From Nothopassalora personata (taxonomy: Eukaryota > Ascomycota > Dothideomycetes > Mycosphaerellales > Mycosphaerellaceae): 64,000 bases of DNA. The position numbers and the translations under genes are program-made. Where the stretch lies: NCBI GenBank assembly GCA_033816765.1, contig CM066296.1, forward strand, positions 930,001 through 994,000. Direction: 5' to 3'. Within the stretch, counting starts at the first letter, position 1, and each line of letters begins with the position of its first letter. Positions 35,096 to 47,498 of this stretch are shown here, one piece after another. Under the pieces are notes generated by a model. It saw nothing but the letters and a program-made list of their open reading frames with translations, did not search any database and was not told the DNA's origin.

Positions 35096-38000
35096 GGGAA
35101 CTTTACCTCCGAATTATTTGTTATAAGACATAGGATCGCTACCTATAAGAAGAAAGAGGGTTATAAATTAATTGCGGTAGACGGATTATCCTTACCTAGT
35201 ATAGAGCGCGAGACGATACCGCTACTACTTACTATCTAACGGTACTACGAGGAGATTATCTTAGATGTTACTAACATAGCTAGTTATAACATCGTACTAG
35301 GTATGCCTTAGTTGAGAAAGCATAATCTAGTAATCGACTAGAGAAGAGGAGTACTTACATTTAGGGAATGCGACTACGTTATCGACATTTAGCCTACGTA
35401 GCGGTAGCGTTCGCTAGTAGATAAGGTAAAGAGATAGCTAAATAGGATATAGCTTACGCCGAATAGAAGGATAGAAGAACTACCTTCGACCGGGATAGAC
35501 ACTAGCGTAGGGCCGCCGGGTTACGAAGTTACTAGTAGTAATAGAAGTAATATACTATCGAAGAATACTAATATCTTAGAGTTAAGTATTCCTAAGGAGT
35601 ATCGTAAGTAGTCGCGACTCTTTAAAGAGGAAAGAGGCAAGGATGCCTTACCTAAGTACTAACTATAGGATTATAAGATAAACATTTAGCTAGGGAAAGA
35701 GCCTCTATAGGGACCCCTATATTAAATGTCTAAGAAAGAGCTATAGACCCTACGAGAATAGCTAAAGGAGAAGCTAGCTAAAGGATAGATAAGAAGATCT
35801 ACCTTAAGTGTAGGAACTCTATATATATTCGTTCTAAAAGCAAACGGGAAGTTACGACTTATATAAGACTATAGGAAGTTAAACGAGATTACGATTAAGA
35901 ACCGATACCCGCTACCTAATATCGAAGAAGCGTAAGATAGATTAACCGGATTAGACTAGTACACGAAGATTAACCTACGAGATGCCTTCTACGCTATACG
36001 GATAGTAGAAGGAGAAGAATAGAAAACCGCTTTTAGCACAAGATACGGACTTTACGAATTCTTAGTTATGCTAATAGGATTAACTAACGTACCCGCATCC
36101 TATTAGGACCTTATTAACGAAACACTTAGAGACCTACTCGACGTATACGTTATCGCTTATATAGACGACATATTAGTCTACACGGAAGGATCCCTTTAGA
36201 ATCACATAAAGCAAGTCTAGGACGTATTCGAACGACTTACGCGTTTAGGATTTAAGATAGCACCCGAGAAATGCGAATTCTATAAGAAAGAAATTAAATT
36301 CTTAGGCTTTATTATTAGTACTATAGGGATAACGATCGACCCTACGAAGATATAGTTAATTAGAGAATAGCTAGAACTAAAAACAGTTAAGGACGTATAA
36401 TTATTCCTTAGACTAGCGAACTACAACCGGAAATTCATTAAGGACTACATAAAGATAGCAGTACTAATAACGATACTTACGAGAAAAGACGTTACCTAGA
36501 AATAGGGAAAGGAACAGATTAAAGCGTTTAAGAAACTTAAGGAATAATACGCTTTAGCCCCTACGCTTCGACTATTCGATAGTAGTAAGGAAGTCTACAT
36601 CGAGACCGATGCGTCTAATATAGCAATAGGCGCGTGTCTAACATAGATACACGATAGGTAGAGATACCTAGTAGCCTATTATTCCCGGAAAATAACTATA
36701 GCGGAACAGAACTACGACATCTATAATAAAGAGCTTCTAGCTATTGTTACTACTATACAATATTAGAGAGTATATGTCGAGGGCCTACCGAAGTTAACGA
36801 TTCTTTCTAACTATAAGAATCTTACGTACTTTACGACGACGAAAGAACTTACCCGAAGGTAAGCCCGCTAGTCGGAGCTACTAGGGTAATATAAGTTCGA
36901 AATTAAATATACTCTAGGAAGAGAGAACGGCCGCGCCGACGCGCTAAGTCGAAGAAGCAACTACATAGAAGGAAAAGAACTAGTATAACATAAAATATTA
37001 AAGATAAACCCCGACGGAAGTCTTAGTGCAAACACAAGAGAATTCAATAACATCGTACGGATATTAGGCAATAGGGACGAACAATTCCCTATATCGTAAG
37101 GAAAATACTAAGTACCTAAGGATCGAGAAGAAGAATGCATACGACAACATCACGACGGACCAACTTATAGACACCCTAGAACTTTCAAAACAATGGACCT
37201 AATACAACGCAGTTTCTCATTCCTATAGATAAGACTTAAGGTGTTACGCTATATTAAACAATACGTACACTACTAACGAAATAAGGCGGCGAGACATGCG
37301 AAATACGGTTACCTATAGTTTAGGACACTACTAACAAAACCATAGGACGAAGTTATAATAGACTTAATTACGAAACTCCTACCGTTAAGAGACTAAGTTA
37401 CAAAACAACTATACGATATAATACTAGTTATAGTTAATAGACTTATAAAATACGTACACTTTATTCCTACATTAGAGACATACAATATAGAGTAGCTCGG
37501 ATACCTCGTACTAGATAGACTTATCCGATACTACGGATTCCCTTAAGCGTTTATAACGGATAGAGATAAGCTATTTACATCGAACTACTAGAAGACGCTT
37601 ATAGGAACGATCGGAATTGAACATAAGCTATTAATAGCATATTATCCGGAGATAGACGGATAAACCAAAAGGATAAACTAAACGCTAGAATAATACCTAC
37701 GACACTACATTAACTATGTATAAGACAACTAGGTTGTATTACTACTACTAGCGTAGATTGCATTAAACAACTACAAATTAGAGACAACTTTAACGATACT
37801 ATTTTATACGAACTTTAGGAAAGATCCTAACCTATTCGGAACACCTAGATCCTATCTATAAGCCGAAAGAGCGATCGTAACGACGGACACTCTTAAGGAA
37901 GTATATAAGGAAACACGTAAGGCGATCGAAGATGTATAATATAAACTATCTTAGTAACGGTAAGACACGAGAAAAATAACACCTCTACTAAAAGAGGAGA

Positions 38001-38345
38001 ATAAGGTCTATCCCCTTATAAAAAACTTAAGAATAAGAAGATAGACTAAGAAACTAGATTACGTTAAGGTCGGACCATTTTTTATCGATAAAGTTATAGG
38101 ACTAGTTAATTACCGCCTACGACTACTACTAGACGCAAAAATCCGCCTAGTCTTCTATATCTTTAAGTTAGAACCCGTAGACGCCGAAACACCCTACTAG
38201 GAAAGCTTCTATTTCGAGCTAGAAGTAGAAAACGAATTTAAAGTCGAAAGAATCCTAGACAAGAAAGATTAGCGATACCTTATTAAGTAGAAAGAATACG
38301 ACGAATTAGAAAATACCTAGGAACTAAAACAAAACCTATAAAACT
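35096..38345 (+). pseudogene. E5 pol: protease end, RT, RNase H, integrase, chromodomain
   Basis: After the protease remainder (GNFTSELFVIRH), RT reads [23 protein letters not shown] and an intact YIDD box at 36158-36169. RNase H follows (ETDASNIAIGA near 36,600; ALSRRSNYIEG near 36,950), then integrase (YYPEIDG near 37,640) and a chromodomain at about 38,220-38,345 (VENEFKVERILDKKD, RYLIK, KEYDELENT). Many TAG/TAA stops. Domain order is that of chromoviruses. Confidence 0.88.
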
Positions 38346-38421
38346 GTTAGTAAAAGATCCGACAATATTAAAAATAGGTCCGCTGATATAACTAACGACA
38401 ATCGATCTCTCGGCCGACGAG

Positions 38422-38495
38422 CGACTAGGGTAGGAATTAAACCTACGACCTTAAGAGTATAGATAGCCTACGCTCTACTACTAAGCTACCTAGCC
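38422..38495 (-). ncRNA. tRNA-like sequence in E5
   Basis: 74 nt on the minus strand, antisense to pol, between the chromodomain end and the antisense ORF. Acceptor strands GGCTAGG and CCTAGTC pair over 7 bp with one G-T. The D arm is GCTT-AGTAGTA-GAGC and the T arm GTAGG-TTTAATT-CCTAC. The anticodon region does not form a canonical stem. It is homologous to 41926-41999 in E1. It is a RIP-damaged pseudogene at best, and its isotype is not assignable. Confidence 0.6.
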
Positions 38496-38591
38496 GATTA
38501 ATAAGAATAGGGACACAACTTATAAATAAATACCCTAATAAGTCTCTACCCCTAGGGACTCGCTCTAAGGCTCCGCTCTAGAAAGCGCTGC

Positions 38592-39074
38592 CTAGTCGTT
38601 TACGGGCATCTCTAGGATATCCGAGAAAGAAACTAGCGAAGGCGACACCTCTACCCCCGACGCCCGCTTAAGAGACGCTAGCTCCTCGCGCGCCTCTTCC
38701 TCCTCGAGCTCCTCTAACTCCTTAGCGACGGTATCGTCGGTACGACGCTTAGTTAATCGTAGCTGTTTCCGAAGACGGATCTTACGCATCTTTAGCCGCA
38801 CCTCCTCCTCTTTAATCCTCTTAAGCTCTAGCTTAAGATTATCGCGCGAATCGCGAAGATGTTCCTACTCCGGACGAGAAAGACGTATATCGTAATCCTT
38901 ATAGCCTTTTCGAATATAGGCCGAACACTTTCTAGACCGAGAACCTACGATACACTTTACTACTACGCCCGAGGATCGAGACTTCTAACAATTCGTATAT
39001 AGAGCTATTTTAATACTACAAATTTCAGTATCCTAAGTAAGTCGTTAACGGCGTTTATAGGAGGAAGAAGACAT
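38592..39074 (-). pseudogene. E5 antisense ORF: Cys cluster + coiled coil
   Basis: 160 codons from ATG at 39074 (MSSSSYKRR). The Cys region reads KCIVGSRSRKCSAYIRKGY, YDIRLS. A long coiled coil follows (LRDSRDNLKLELKRIKEEE, MRKIRLRKQLRLTKRR, ELEELEEEEAREELASLKR) and a short tail (LEMPVND). The last 70 codons, 38592-38801, are fully open. It is placed between the tRNA-like sequence and the polypurine tract on the strand opposite to pol. Same family as the frames in E1, E2 and E4; function unknown. Confidence 0.78.
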
Positions 39075-39147
39075 AGTTAACTATTACTATAAGAAATAAT
39101 AACGGCTTAAGAAGCTTCGGGACGAAGCTAGGCTAAGAAGGGGATAG

Positions 39148-39551
39148 TGTTACGGAATAATTCCTATAGACCCTAGAATTATAACGATAAGACGAACACG
39201 TAACTTATCCTACCTAAGCGCTTAGACTTAGGGCGATTAGACTACTTATACTTAGACTAATTAGACTGCTTATGCTTAGAATAATTAGACTAATTACCAA
39301 GATCTACGAATCTCCTTTATATTTAGGAACGCTAAGAACCCCTTATAGTTTCGAGGCGTTTAACTTACTGTTTAATATTACTATTTAGAATACACTACAA
39401 CCTAACCTCTGCCTTACTGCTGCTTAGTCTTTATAAGACAAGACAGCTACTACTTTATTACTCTCCCTTAACTTCTTATTGGCCCGAGAACAAACCCGAT
39501 TAAGCTTGTCTTCTTAACTTATAATATTATTAGGCTATACTAAACCTAACA
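39148..39551 (+). repeat. 3' LTR of E5
   Basis: 404 bp, TGTTACGG to CCTAACA, preceded by AAGAAGGGGATAG. Confidence 0.9.
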
Positions 39552-40837
39552 TATAGGTCTCCTAGGGATTCTTAAAACAACTCTTTATAACCTTATAAGC
39601 TTATAAGTCTTATAATGTCCTAACTCTATAGTATTAATATCTTCTAGTCCCTTAACTACTTCTTTTATAGCATTAAGCAGTATACTACTAATATACCTAA
39701 GTCTCTAATACTATCTAACTATATTAGTTCTTAGCTTAGTAAATATAAGAGTAGTAAGTCCTTTTAATACTAATCTATCTTCCTTCTTCCTAGAGCCCCT
39801 CTTTACCCTAAGGTTCCTAAAGATAATAATATTCTTTATTATCTTAATATAGCCTATAGGCTTGTCCTTCTAGAACAGCATTTTAGATAGTCTATCTAGG
39901 TAAACTCTATATTTCTTATATAGGAGTTCTATAGAGATTAGTATAGTATCTAACTCTAGGGAGTAAAGTATATTACGAAGGAGGAGGATAGTTTCTTAAC
40001 TAAGATAGTTCTTTATAACCTATTCTAGTTCTCCTTTAGTTATAAGAGATCCTTACCTAACGGCCTAAGAGAAGTACACTAGCCTTAGTCTTAGCCTAAT
40101 ATTTTAAAGGTCTATAAGATTATTATAGATATAGAAGAATATACCTATATTATAGACTTTATCTATAGATATTAGATTTAATATAGTAGCTACTACCCTT
40201 CATATATACACTAGTTATATAATTGTAATAGCTACTCTAGATCTCCTATAGAGTTATCTCTAGTTACTATTACTATTAGAGCTACGCTTATAATTAGATA
40301 ATAACATACTTAACTAGTTATTAATTACTATAGTAATCCTCTTCCTAGAGCACTTATTGCCCTTCGCCTTCTTAGCCCTATCCTTTAGGGTCTCTTTACC
40401 CCTCTTAGACTTGTTCCTAGGGTTCTTCTTAGGATACTACTTATAGTAGTTCGCGTTAGTATACTTATATAAGTACTATATGCACTACTTATTATCCCTA
40501 CTTAGGGATGCTCTAATAAAGCTATTACTAGGCTTATAGATAGTAGGTACTTACTCCTTCCTAAGAGTTATAAACATTCTCTCTAGGGTAGTTAATTCTA
40601 GGGGATTATTATGTCTCTATGTCCTAAGCTATTTAATATAGTTCAGACCTTTAATAAAGTATAATCTATAGATGCTATCTAGGAGGACAAATAAGAATTT
40701 AAGTAGTAACTTGTTATTAACTAGGGAGGATCTAATAAATTGCTCTATAGTAGTCTTATAGTTATATACCTAAGCTTAAAAGTCTTTATAGTACTTTAAT
40801 ATACTAGGTCTTATAGTAGCTAACTTAATGTACCTAA

Positions 40838-41246
40838 TGTTATTATCTCGTTCCAGGGCTAGTCTCAAAAGAGAGATAAGTCAAGTCACGTGGCGGTATT
40901 ATTCTTTAGAGAGGCTAAAGCAAGCTAAGCAAAGATGAATGATAGGAATAAGAGTTATATTCCAATTAGTAAGATAGTAACATGAGTTAAACGCATTAGA
41001 ACTATAAGGGTTTCTAGCGTTCCTAAATATAAAGGAGATAGAGCGTTTGCTCTCCGTGCTCTCCATGCTCTCTATGCTCTCTCGAGATTACCGAGATTAA
41101 CGAGATTAAGGAGATTACTTCAGTTACTCTCTCGGTTCCTTAGTTTTATTCCTACGGGTAAGAGAGCACTTCTCGGGCGGAAGCGCCTACCAATTGTAGA
41201 GGTCTGATTAGTTAGCTTCCTTCAGCCCTAGATTAGAACCGTAACA
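40838..41246 (-). repeat. 3' LTR of E1
   Basis: 409 bp with a CTCTC/GCTCT-rich stretch around 41,041-41,090; matches 47499-47907. Confidence 0.92.
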
Positions 41247-41321
41247 CTATCCCCCTTTTAGCCTAGCTCTGTCCTAGAGCTTTATAAGTTATGTTATACT
41301 TCCTTTTCGTGTCTCGTAACG

Positions 41322-41885
41322 ATGTCTTTTTCCTCCTAATCTAAATCTACCGCTCGCCGTAAGAAGAAAGCCTAGTAGATCTTTCGTAACGGCAATACCG
41401 CGATACGTCCGTGTGATTCTTATTAAAAGGAGGGCCGTGTGTGTAAGGTGCACATCTTATCTAGTCGCTGTTCCGAGTGCTAGTAGCGGAATCTAAAGAG
41501 TTGTAATGCGAGGGTAACCGAGGGCGAGTAGAAGCGCTTATCGCTTTAGCGGAAGAAATTGTTATAGGAACTAGATACCGCGAAGAGGATTCTTAGTGAA
41601 AGGCAGGATGCCTTAATAGAAGCGCATATAAAGGAAATGCGCCTTCGTAAGCAATTAGATGCTGTTAATTAGAAGGTTACGGAGGGTCGTTCGTTAGAAG
41701 ATCGGTTATTACTAGACGAGGATCTAGGGGCGTAGGAGTACGCTATAATAGACGCGGATCCTAGTGCTCCTAATCTGTCCTTGTCTCCTTAGACCTAGAG
41801 TGCTGTCGAAGGTCTTCCGGACGACTTCTAGCTTTCTCCTTCTAGCGAGACGGTGCCGTCGGTAGCTTAGCCGTCTCCTTCGTAA
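41322..41885 (+). pseudogene. E1 antisense ORF: Cys cluster + coiled coil
   Basis: 187 codons from ATG at 41322 (MSFSS) to TAA at 41885, opposite to pol. The Cys region reads IRPCDSY then RVCKVHILSSRCSEC and LKSCNARVT, the best preserved of the set. A coiled coil follows (RKKLLQELDTAKRILSERQ with Q at a stop, IEAHIKEMRLRKQLDAVN) and a Ser/Pro-rich tail. Internal stops are TAG/TAA only. The tRNA-like sequence begins 41 nt after the stop. Confidence 0.78.
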
Positions 41886-41925
41886 GGGTATTTATTTGTA
41901 ATTTGTGTCCCTATTCTTATTAATC

Positions 41926-41999
41926 GGCTAGGTAGCTTAGTGGTAGAGCGTAAGCTGTCTATACTCTCGAGGTCGTAGGTTCGATTCCTACTCTAGTCG
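41926..41999 (+). ncRNA. tRNA-like sequence in E1
   Basis: 74 nt. Acceptor GGCTAGG/TCTAGTC pairs over 7 bp (two G-T). D arm GCTT-AGTGGTA-GAGC. T arm GTAGG-TTCGATT-CCTAC. The B box GGTTCGATTCC (41978-41988) is perfect and the A-box region TAGCTTAGTGG is good. The 24 nt between the D and T arms do not fold into a standard 5-bp anticodon stem, so no isotype is called. No CCA is encoded. It lies antisense to pol, between chromodomain and antisense ORF, exactly as in E5. Confidence 0.65.
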
Positions 42000-42094
42000 T
42001 CCGTTTACTCAAAAGTTACTATGTCTTATAGTGTAGTTACTTCTAAGTAAGCGCCGTTTTAATACTCCCGAATCTTCTACTAACAGTTTCGTAG

Positions 42095-45000
42095 GTTTTC
42101 TTTTAGTTCCTAGGTATTTTCTAATTCGTCGTATCCCTTCCATTTAATAAGGTATCGCTAACCCTTGTTATCTAGGATTTTTTCGACTTCAAATTCGTTT
42201 TCTACTTCCGGCTCGAAATGGAAGCTCTCTTAGTAAGGTGTTCTAGCGTCTACGGGTTCTAGCTTAGAGATATAGAAGACTGGGTGGATTTTTGCGTTAG
42301 GTGGTAGTCGTAGTCGATAGTTAACTAGTCCTACGACTTTGTCAATTAAAAATGGTCCGACCTTAACGTGATCTAGTTTCTTAGTCTACCTTCTTATTCT
42401 TAAGTTTTTTATAAGGAGATAGACCTTATCCCCCTTTTTTAGTAGAGGTGCTATTTTTCTCGTGTCCTACCGTTGTTAAGACAGTTTTCGTTGTGCATCT
42501 TCGATCGCCTTGCGTGTTTCTTTATACACTTCCTTAAGAGTATCCGTCGTCACGATTGCTCTCTCGGCCTATAGATGGGATCTAGGTGTTCCGAATAGGT
42601 TAGGATCTTTACTAAAGTTCGCATAAAATAGCGTCGTTGAAGTTATCTCCGATTTGTGGTTATTTAGTACAATCTACGCTATTAGCAGTAATAAAACCTA
42701 GTTGTCTTATACATAGTTGATATAGTGTCGTAGGTATTGTTCTAGCGTTTAATTTATCCTTTCGGTTTGTCCGTCTATCTCCGGATGATATACTATTAAT
42801 AGCTTATGTTTAATTCCGATCGTTCCTATAAGCGTCTTCTAGTAGTTTAATGTAAATAGCTTGTCTCTATCCGTTATAAACGCTTAAGGGAATCCGTAGT
42901 ATCGGATAAGTCTATCTAGTACGAGGTATCCGAGCTGCTCTACATTGTACGTTTCTAATATAGGAATAAAGTGTGCGTATTTCGTAAGTCTATTAACTAT
43001 AACTAGTATTATGTCGTATAGTTGTTTCGTAACTTAATCTCTTAACGGTAGGAGTTTCGTAATAAAGTCTATTATGACTTCGTCCTATAGTTTCGTTGGT
43101 AGTGTCCTAAACTGTAGGTAACCGTATTTCGCATGTCTCGTAGCCTTGTTTCGTTAGTAGTATACGCATTGTTTAATGTAGCGTAACACCTTAAGTCTCA
43201 TCTATAGAAATAAGAAACTACGCTATATTAGGTCTATAGTTTTTAAAGTTCTAGGGTGTCTATAAGTTAGTCCGTCGTAATGTTATTAAATGCATTCTTC
43301 TTCTCGATCCTTCGGTACTTAGTATTTCCCTTGCGATATAGGGAACTATTCGTCCTTGTCGCCTAGTATCCGTACGATGTTATTAAATTCTCTCGTGTTT
43401 ACACTAAGACTTCCGTCGGGGTTTGTCTTTAATATCTTGTGTTGTACTGGTTCTTTTCCTTCTATATAGTCGCTTCTTCGGCTTAGCGCGTCGGCGCGGC
43501 CATTCTCTCTTCCTAGAGTATATTTAATTTCGAACTTATACTGTCCTAGTAGCTCCGACTAGCGGGCTTGCCTTCGGGTAAGTTCTTTCGTCGTTATAAA
43601 GTACGTAAGATTCTTATAGTTAGAAAGAATCGTTAACTTCGGTAGGCCCTCGATATATACTCTCTAATGTTACATAGCAGCAATAATAGCTAGAAGCTCT
43701 TTATTATAGATGTCGTAGTTCTGTTCCGCTATAGTCATTTTCCGGGAGTAATAGGCTACTAGGTGTCTCTACCTATTATGTGTCTGTGTTAAACACGCGC
43801 CTATTGCTATATTAGACGCATCGGTCTCGATGTGGACTTCCTTACTACTATCGAATAGTCGAAGCGTAGGGGCTAAAGCGCATTGTTCCTTAAGTTTCTT
43901 AAATGCTTTAATCTGTTCTTTTCCCTATTTCTAAGTAACGTCCTTTCTTGTAAGCATCGTTATTAGTGCTACTGTCTTTATGTAGTCCTTAATGAATTTC
44001 CGGTTGTAGTTCGCTAGTCTAAGGAATGATTATACGTCCTTAACTGTTTTCGGTTCTAGCTATTCTCTAATTAACTATGTCTTCGTAGGGTCGATCGTTA
44101 TCCCTATAGTGCTAATAATAAAGCCTAGGAATTTAACTTCTTTCTTATAGAATTCGCATTTCTCGGGTACCGTCTTAAATCCTAATTGCGTAAGTCGTTC
44201 GAAGACGTCCTAGACTTGTCTTATATGTTCCTATAGGGATCCTTTCGTGTAGACTAGTATGTCGTCCATGTAGGCAATAACGCATACGTCGAGTAGGTCT
44301 CTAAGTGTTTCGTTAACAAGGTCCTAGTAGGATGCGGGTACGTTAGTTAATCCTATTAGCATAACTAAGAATTCGTAAAGTCCGTATCTTGTGCTAAAAG
44401 CGATTTTCTATTCTTCTCCTTCTACTATCCGTATAGCGTAGAAGGCATCTCGTAGGTTAATCTTCGTGTACTAGTCCGATCCGGTTAATCTATCTTATGC
44501 TTCTTCGATGTTAGGTAGCGGGTATCGGTTCTTAATCGTAATCTCGTTTAACTTCCTATAGTCTTGTACGAGTCGTAACTTCCCGTTTGCTTTTAGAACG
44601 AACATGTATAGAGTTCCTACACTTAAGGTAGATCTTCTTATCTATCCTTTAGCTAGCTTCTCCTTTAGCTATTCTCGTAGGGTCTGTAGCTCTTTCTTAG
44701 ACATTTGATATAGGGGTCCCTATAGAGGCTCTTTCCCTAGCTAAATGTTAATCTTATAATCCTATAGGCGGTACTTAGGTAAGGCATCCTTGCCTCTTTC
44801 CTCTTTAAAGAGTCGCGACTACTTACGATACTCCTTAGGAATACTTAACTCTAAGATGTTAGTATTCTTCGATAGTACGTTACTTCTATTACTTCTAGTA
44901 ACTTCGTAACCCGGCGGCCCTACGCTAGTGTCTGTCCCGGTCGAAGGTGGTTCTTCTATCCTTCTATTCGGCGTAAGCTGTATCTCGTTTAGCTGTTTCC

Positions 45001-45600
45001 TTACCTTATCTACTAGTGAACGCTACTACTGCGTAGGCTAAATGTCGATAACGCAATCGCATTCCCTAAATGTAAGTACTCCTCTTCTCTAGTCGATTAC
45101 TAGATTGTGCTTTCTTAACTAAGGCATACCTAATACTATGTTATAATTGGCTATATTAGTAACATCTAAGGTAATATTCTCGTAGTACTATTAGATAGCT
45201 AGTAGCAATAGTATCGTCTCCTATTCTACGCTAGGTAACGATGATCCGTTTACCGCGATTAACTCGTAACCCTATTTCTTCTTTAGGGTAGCTAACCCGT
45301 TTCTTCTTATAAAAGACTCGGAGATAAAGTTCCCCGCTACTCCTAAGTCGATTATAACACTAGTCTTGTGTCCGTTAACGATTGCTTATGTCTAGAAAAC
45401 TGTGTTTAATGTCGATACGTAAGCCTAAGTATTACATAACTCCCTCCGGTCGCTTATTCCTAGGGAGCTAATCCTTTTCCCGAATAGTATGTAGTTCGCT
45501 ATACTTCGTGCCTAGAGGCTTCGGCTAGAACCTGTAGCTCGTTGCCCAATGTCTATACTTGTAGTCTATTACGTTCCTAGATCTTCTACGTTTCTAAGTA
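42095..45600 (-). pseudogene. E1 pol: protease, RT, RNase H, integrase, chromodomain
   Basis: The minus-strand polyprotein. Protease near 45,350 reads IIDLGVAGNF (S to L at DSG). RT box YMDD is intact at 44261-44272. RNase H follows near 43,870-43,450, and integrase between about 43,400 and 42,500. The chromodomain at 42,215-42,095 is nearly intact (EVENEFEVEKILDNKG, RYLIKWKGYDELENT). Broken by TAG/TAA stops. Confidence 0.85.
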
Positions 45601-46499
45601 GAGTGCGCGTGCATGCTATACTATATTGCGTAATTCATTCGATATAAATGTTCCTAACGGTGTAAGATATCCGGTTCCTGTTATTCGGCTTCCTATCGGT
45701 AGTCGTTCTATAACGGTAGTTGCTAGATTCTCGGTTGTTTCTATAAGTGGGTATCCCTAGGCTATGCCTCGTAGGGTGTCGAGTGTCTTATTAAACTTAA
45801 TAGAATGTAGCCTCCTTCATCTACCTATCTTAGGTAGGAATTCCTCGTGCCTTCTTTATAGGTAGATGATTATGTCGTACAGTTTTTTAGGTGTATCTAC
45901 CGTAAAGGTAAGTTATTCGTTGTTGTCGTTAGTGTCGCTCTCTTCTCCTTCGGAGGAATCTTCTTCGCTTAATTCTTCCGGATCCTATTCTTCCTCGATA
46001 GTATCTAGCCCGGTGGTTTCTTAACTTTCTTCCTGTGGTTCTAGTAACTATAATCCGTTCTATCCTAGGTCCTGATTTTCTTTATCGCTTCTATCTTCGT
46101 TAAAGTAGGATTCATCGATGTCCACTTCTCGGAGCGTAGCGTCTTACCTATACGTCGCTCCTAGGGTTCCTCGTAGTTACTAAGGCTAATACCCTGCGCC
46201 TAACTTCGCGGCGTAGTAGATTTGACACGAGTCTTAGTAACAGAATCGCTAATAAAGGCTTCTATAACTATTTCGAGACTTAGATTCGGTCTCGTAGTCG
46301 ACTCTTCGTGTTATTATGTTAAACTGTCGTAGTTGGTTCTTCGCATTAAATGGAATAACTACTATTTGCTACCTATAGTATCCTCCTCGTCCTTCTAAGG
46401 GGTCTAGGAGAGGCGTCGTGCTTCTATTGCTAGCTCTCTCCTCTACTCTCCGAGTATAGTCGGTATCTCCTCGAGATCTAACGCTGCTCTTAGATTTAC

Positions 46500-47300
46500 T
46501 AGTTCGGGGTTGCATTATATTAAACTGCTCGCGGCGCACTATATTCTTACCGCGGTAATCCCGCGCTATGTGACCTTCCTTACTATAGGCATAGTATGTG
46601 AGTTTTCCTTTTCCTTTAAAGGGCTTCTTTCCGTGGCCCCTACTCTTGTCGATCCTCCGTCCTCGTTAGGTAACGTCTAGTTCCATTAGCTATGGTCTAT
46701 AGTAGGGTTAGCTTTATCGTGAGAATTCTCCCTTCGTAACGTATCCTCCTAAGGGTCTACGGTCCGGAGCGTATTCTACTATTCCTCCTACTTTAGAGTC
46801 GTATTTCTTCTCCTAGTGTCGTTCCTAGAGCTAGTCATCGATGTTAATCGACGCTTTTATTAGCTCTTCGAGGTTGGTAATCTGTCCTCCGTGTCTTATT
46901 AACTCGTCCTTAACGGAGTCCTTAAGTCTACGTCGGAACATAGTTATTAACGCCGTCTAGTCCTATCTAGTGATTTGTCCGTATTCTTCGAATTTAGCGG
47001 CATACTCTAAAGCAGACGTCTTCTACTTTAGGTGTTGAATGATTCGTATAGCCTATTGGACTTCGTTCGAGGTTCTAAAGATTGATTTCATCTTCTCTTT
47101 AAAAAGGGTGTAGCTCCTAAACATTCTAGTAGGGTCTAATCGTCCTATACCTTCAAGGTATTCCTTAAGGTAAGGTTTAATCCAGTTCTGCGCGCTTCTA
47201 CGAAGGTACGTAATAGCGAAGATAGTTCTTTTATCGGCATCGACTAGGTTAAACATAAGGTACATATCCATCTAATTAATCTAGTCGTCGAACTTGGCCC
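46500..47300 (-). pseudogene. E1 gag
   Basis: The minus-strand gag is open at 47053-47271 (MDMYLMFNLVDADKRTIFAI, NWIKPYLKEYLEGIGRLDP). The zinc knuckle near 46,590 reads YYAYSKEGHIARDY: His and spacing are kept, Cys are Tyr. It matches E2 and E5 gag. Confidence 0.75.
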
Positions 47301-47498
47301 TGTCTCTATAGAAGAGGTCTAGCTTAGTAGCCTTAACGTCGTTCTTCCTTAGAGTAGGCTCGTTATCGTTATTAGACTTATCGTCCTTCGTAGTAGTAGT
47401 CTGTTGTGGTAGCGTACGGCGGATGCTTCCTACTTCGCTAGGGGCGGGTGTTCCCCTACTAGCTGCTTAAGTAGCGCTTATCCTAAGGGCGTTTAAAG

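Larger units (their letters stand above)
4245..39551 (+). mobile_element. E5: chromovirus (Ty3/gypsy) split by 28-kb nested insertion
   Basis: LTRs of 404 bp each lie at 4245-4648 and 39148-39551. Internal order on the plus strand is gag, protease, RT, RNase H, integrase, chromodomain, then a tRNA-like sequence and an antisense ORF, and a polypurine tract AAGAAGGGGATAG at 39135-39147 directly before the 3' LTR. Element E2 interrupts the protease codons between 6797 and 35096; removing it restores the frame through the protease. Flanks are TATAT (left) and TATAG (right), an imperfect duplication, and the two flanks belong to different elements. All frames carry many TAA/TAG stops, so it is dead. 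Confidence 0.9.
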
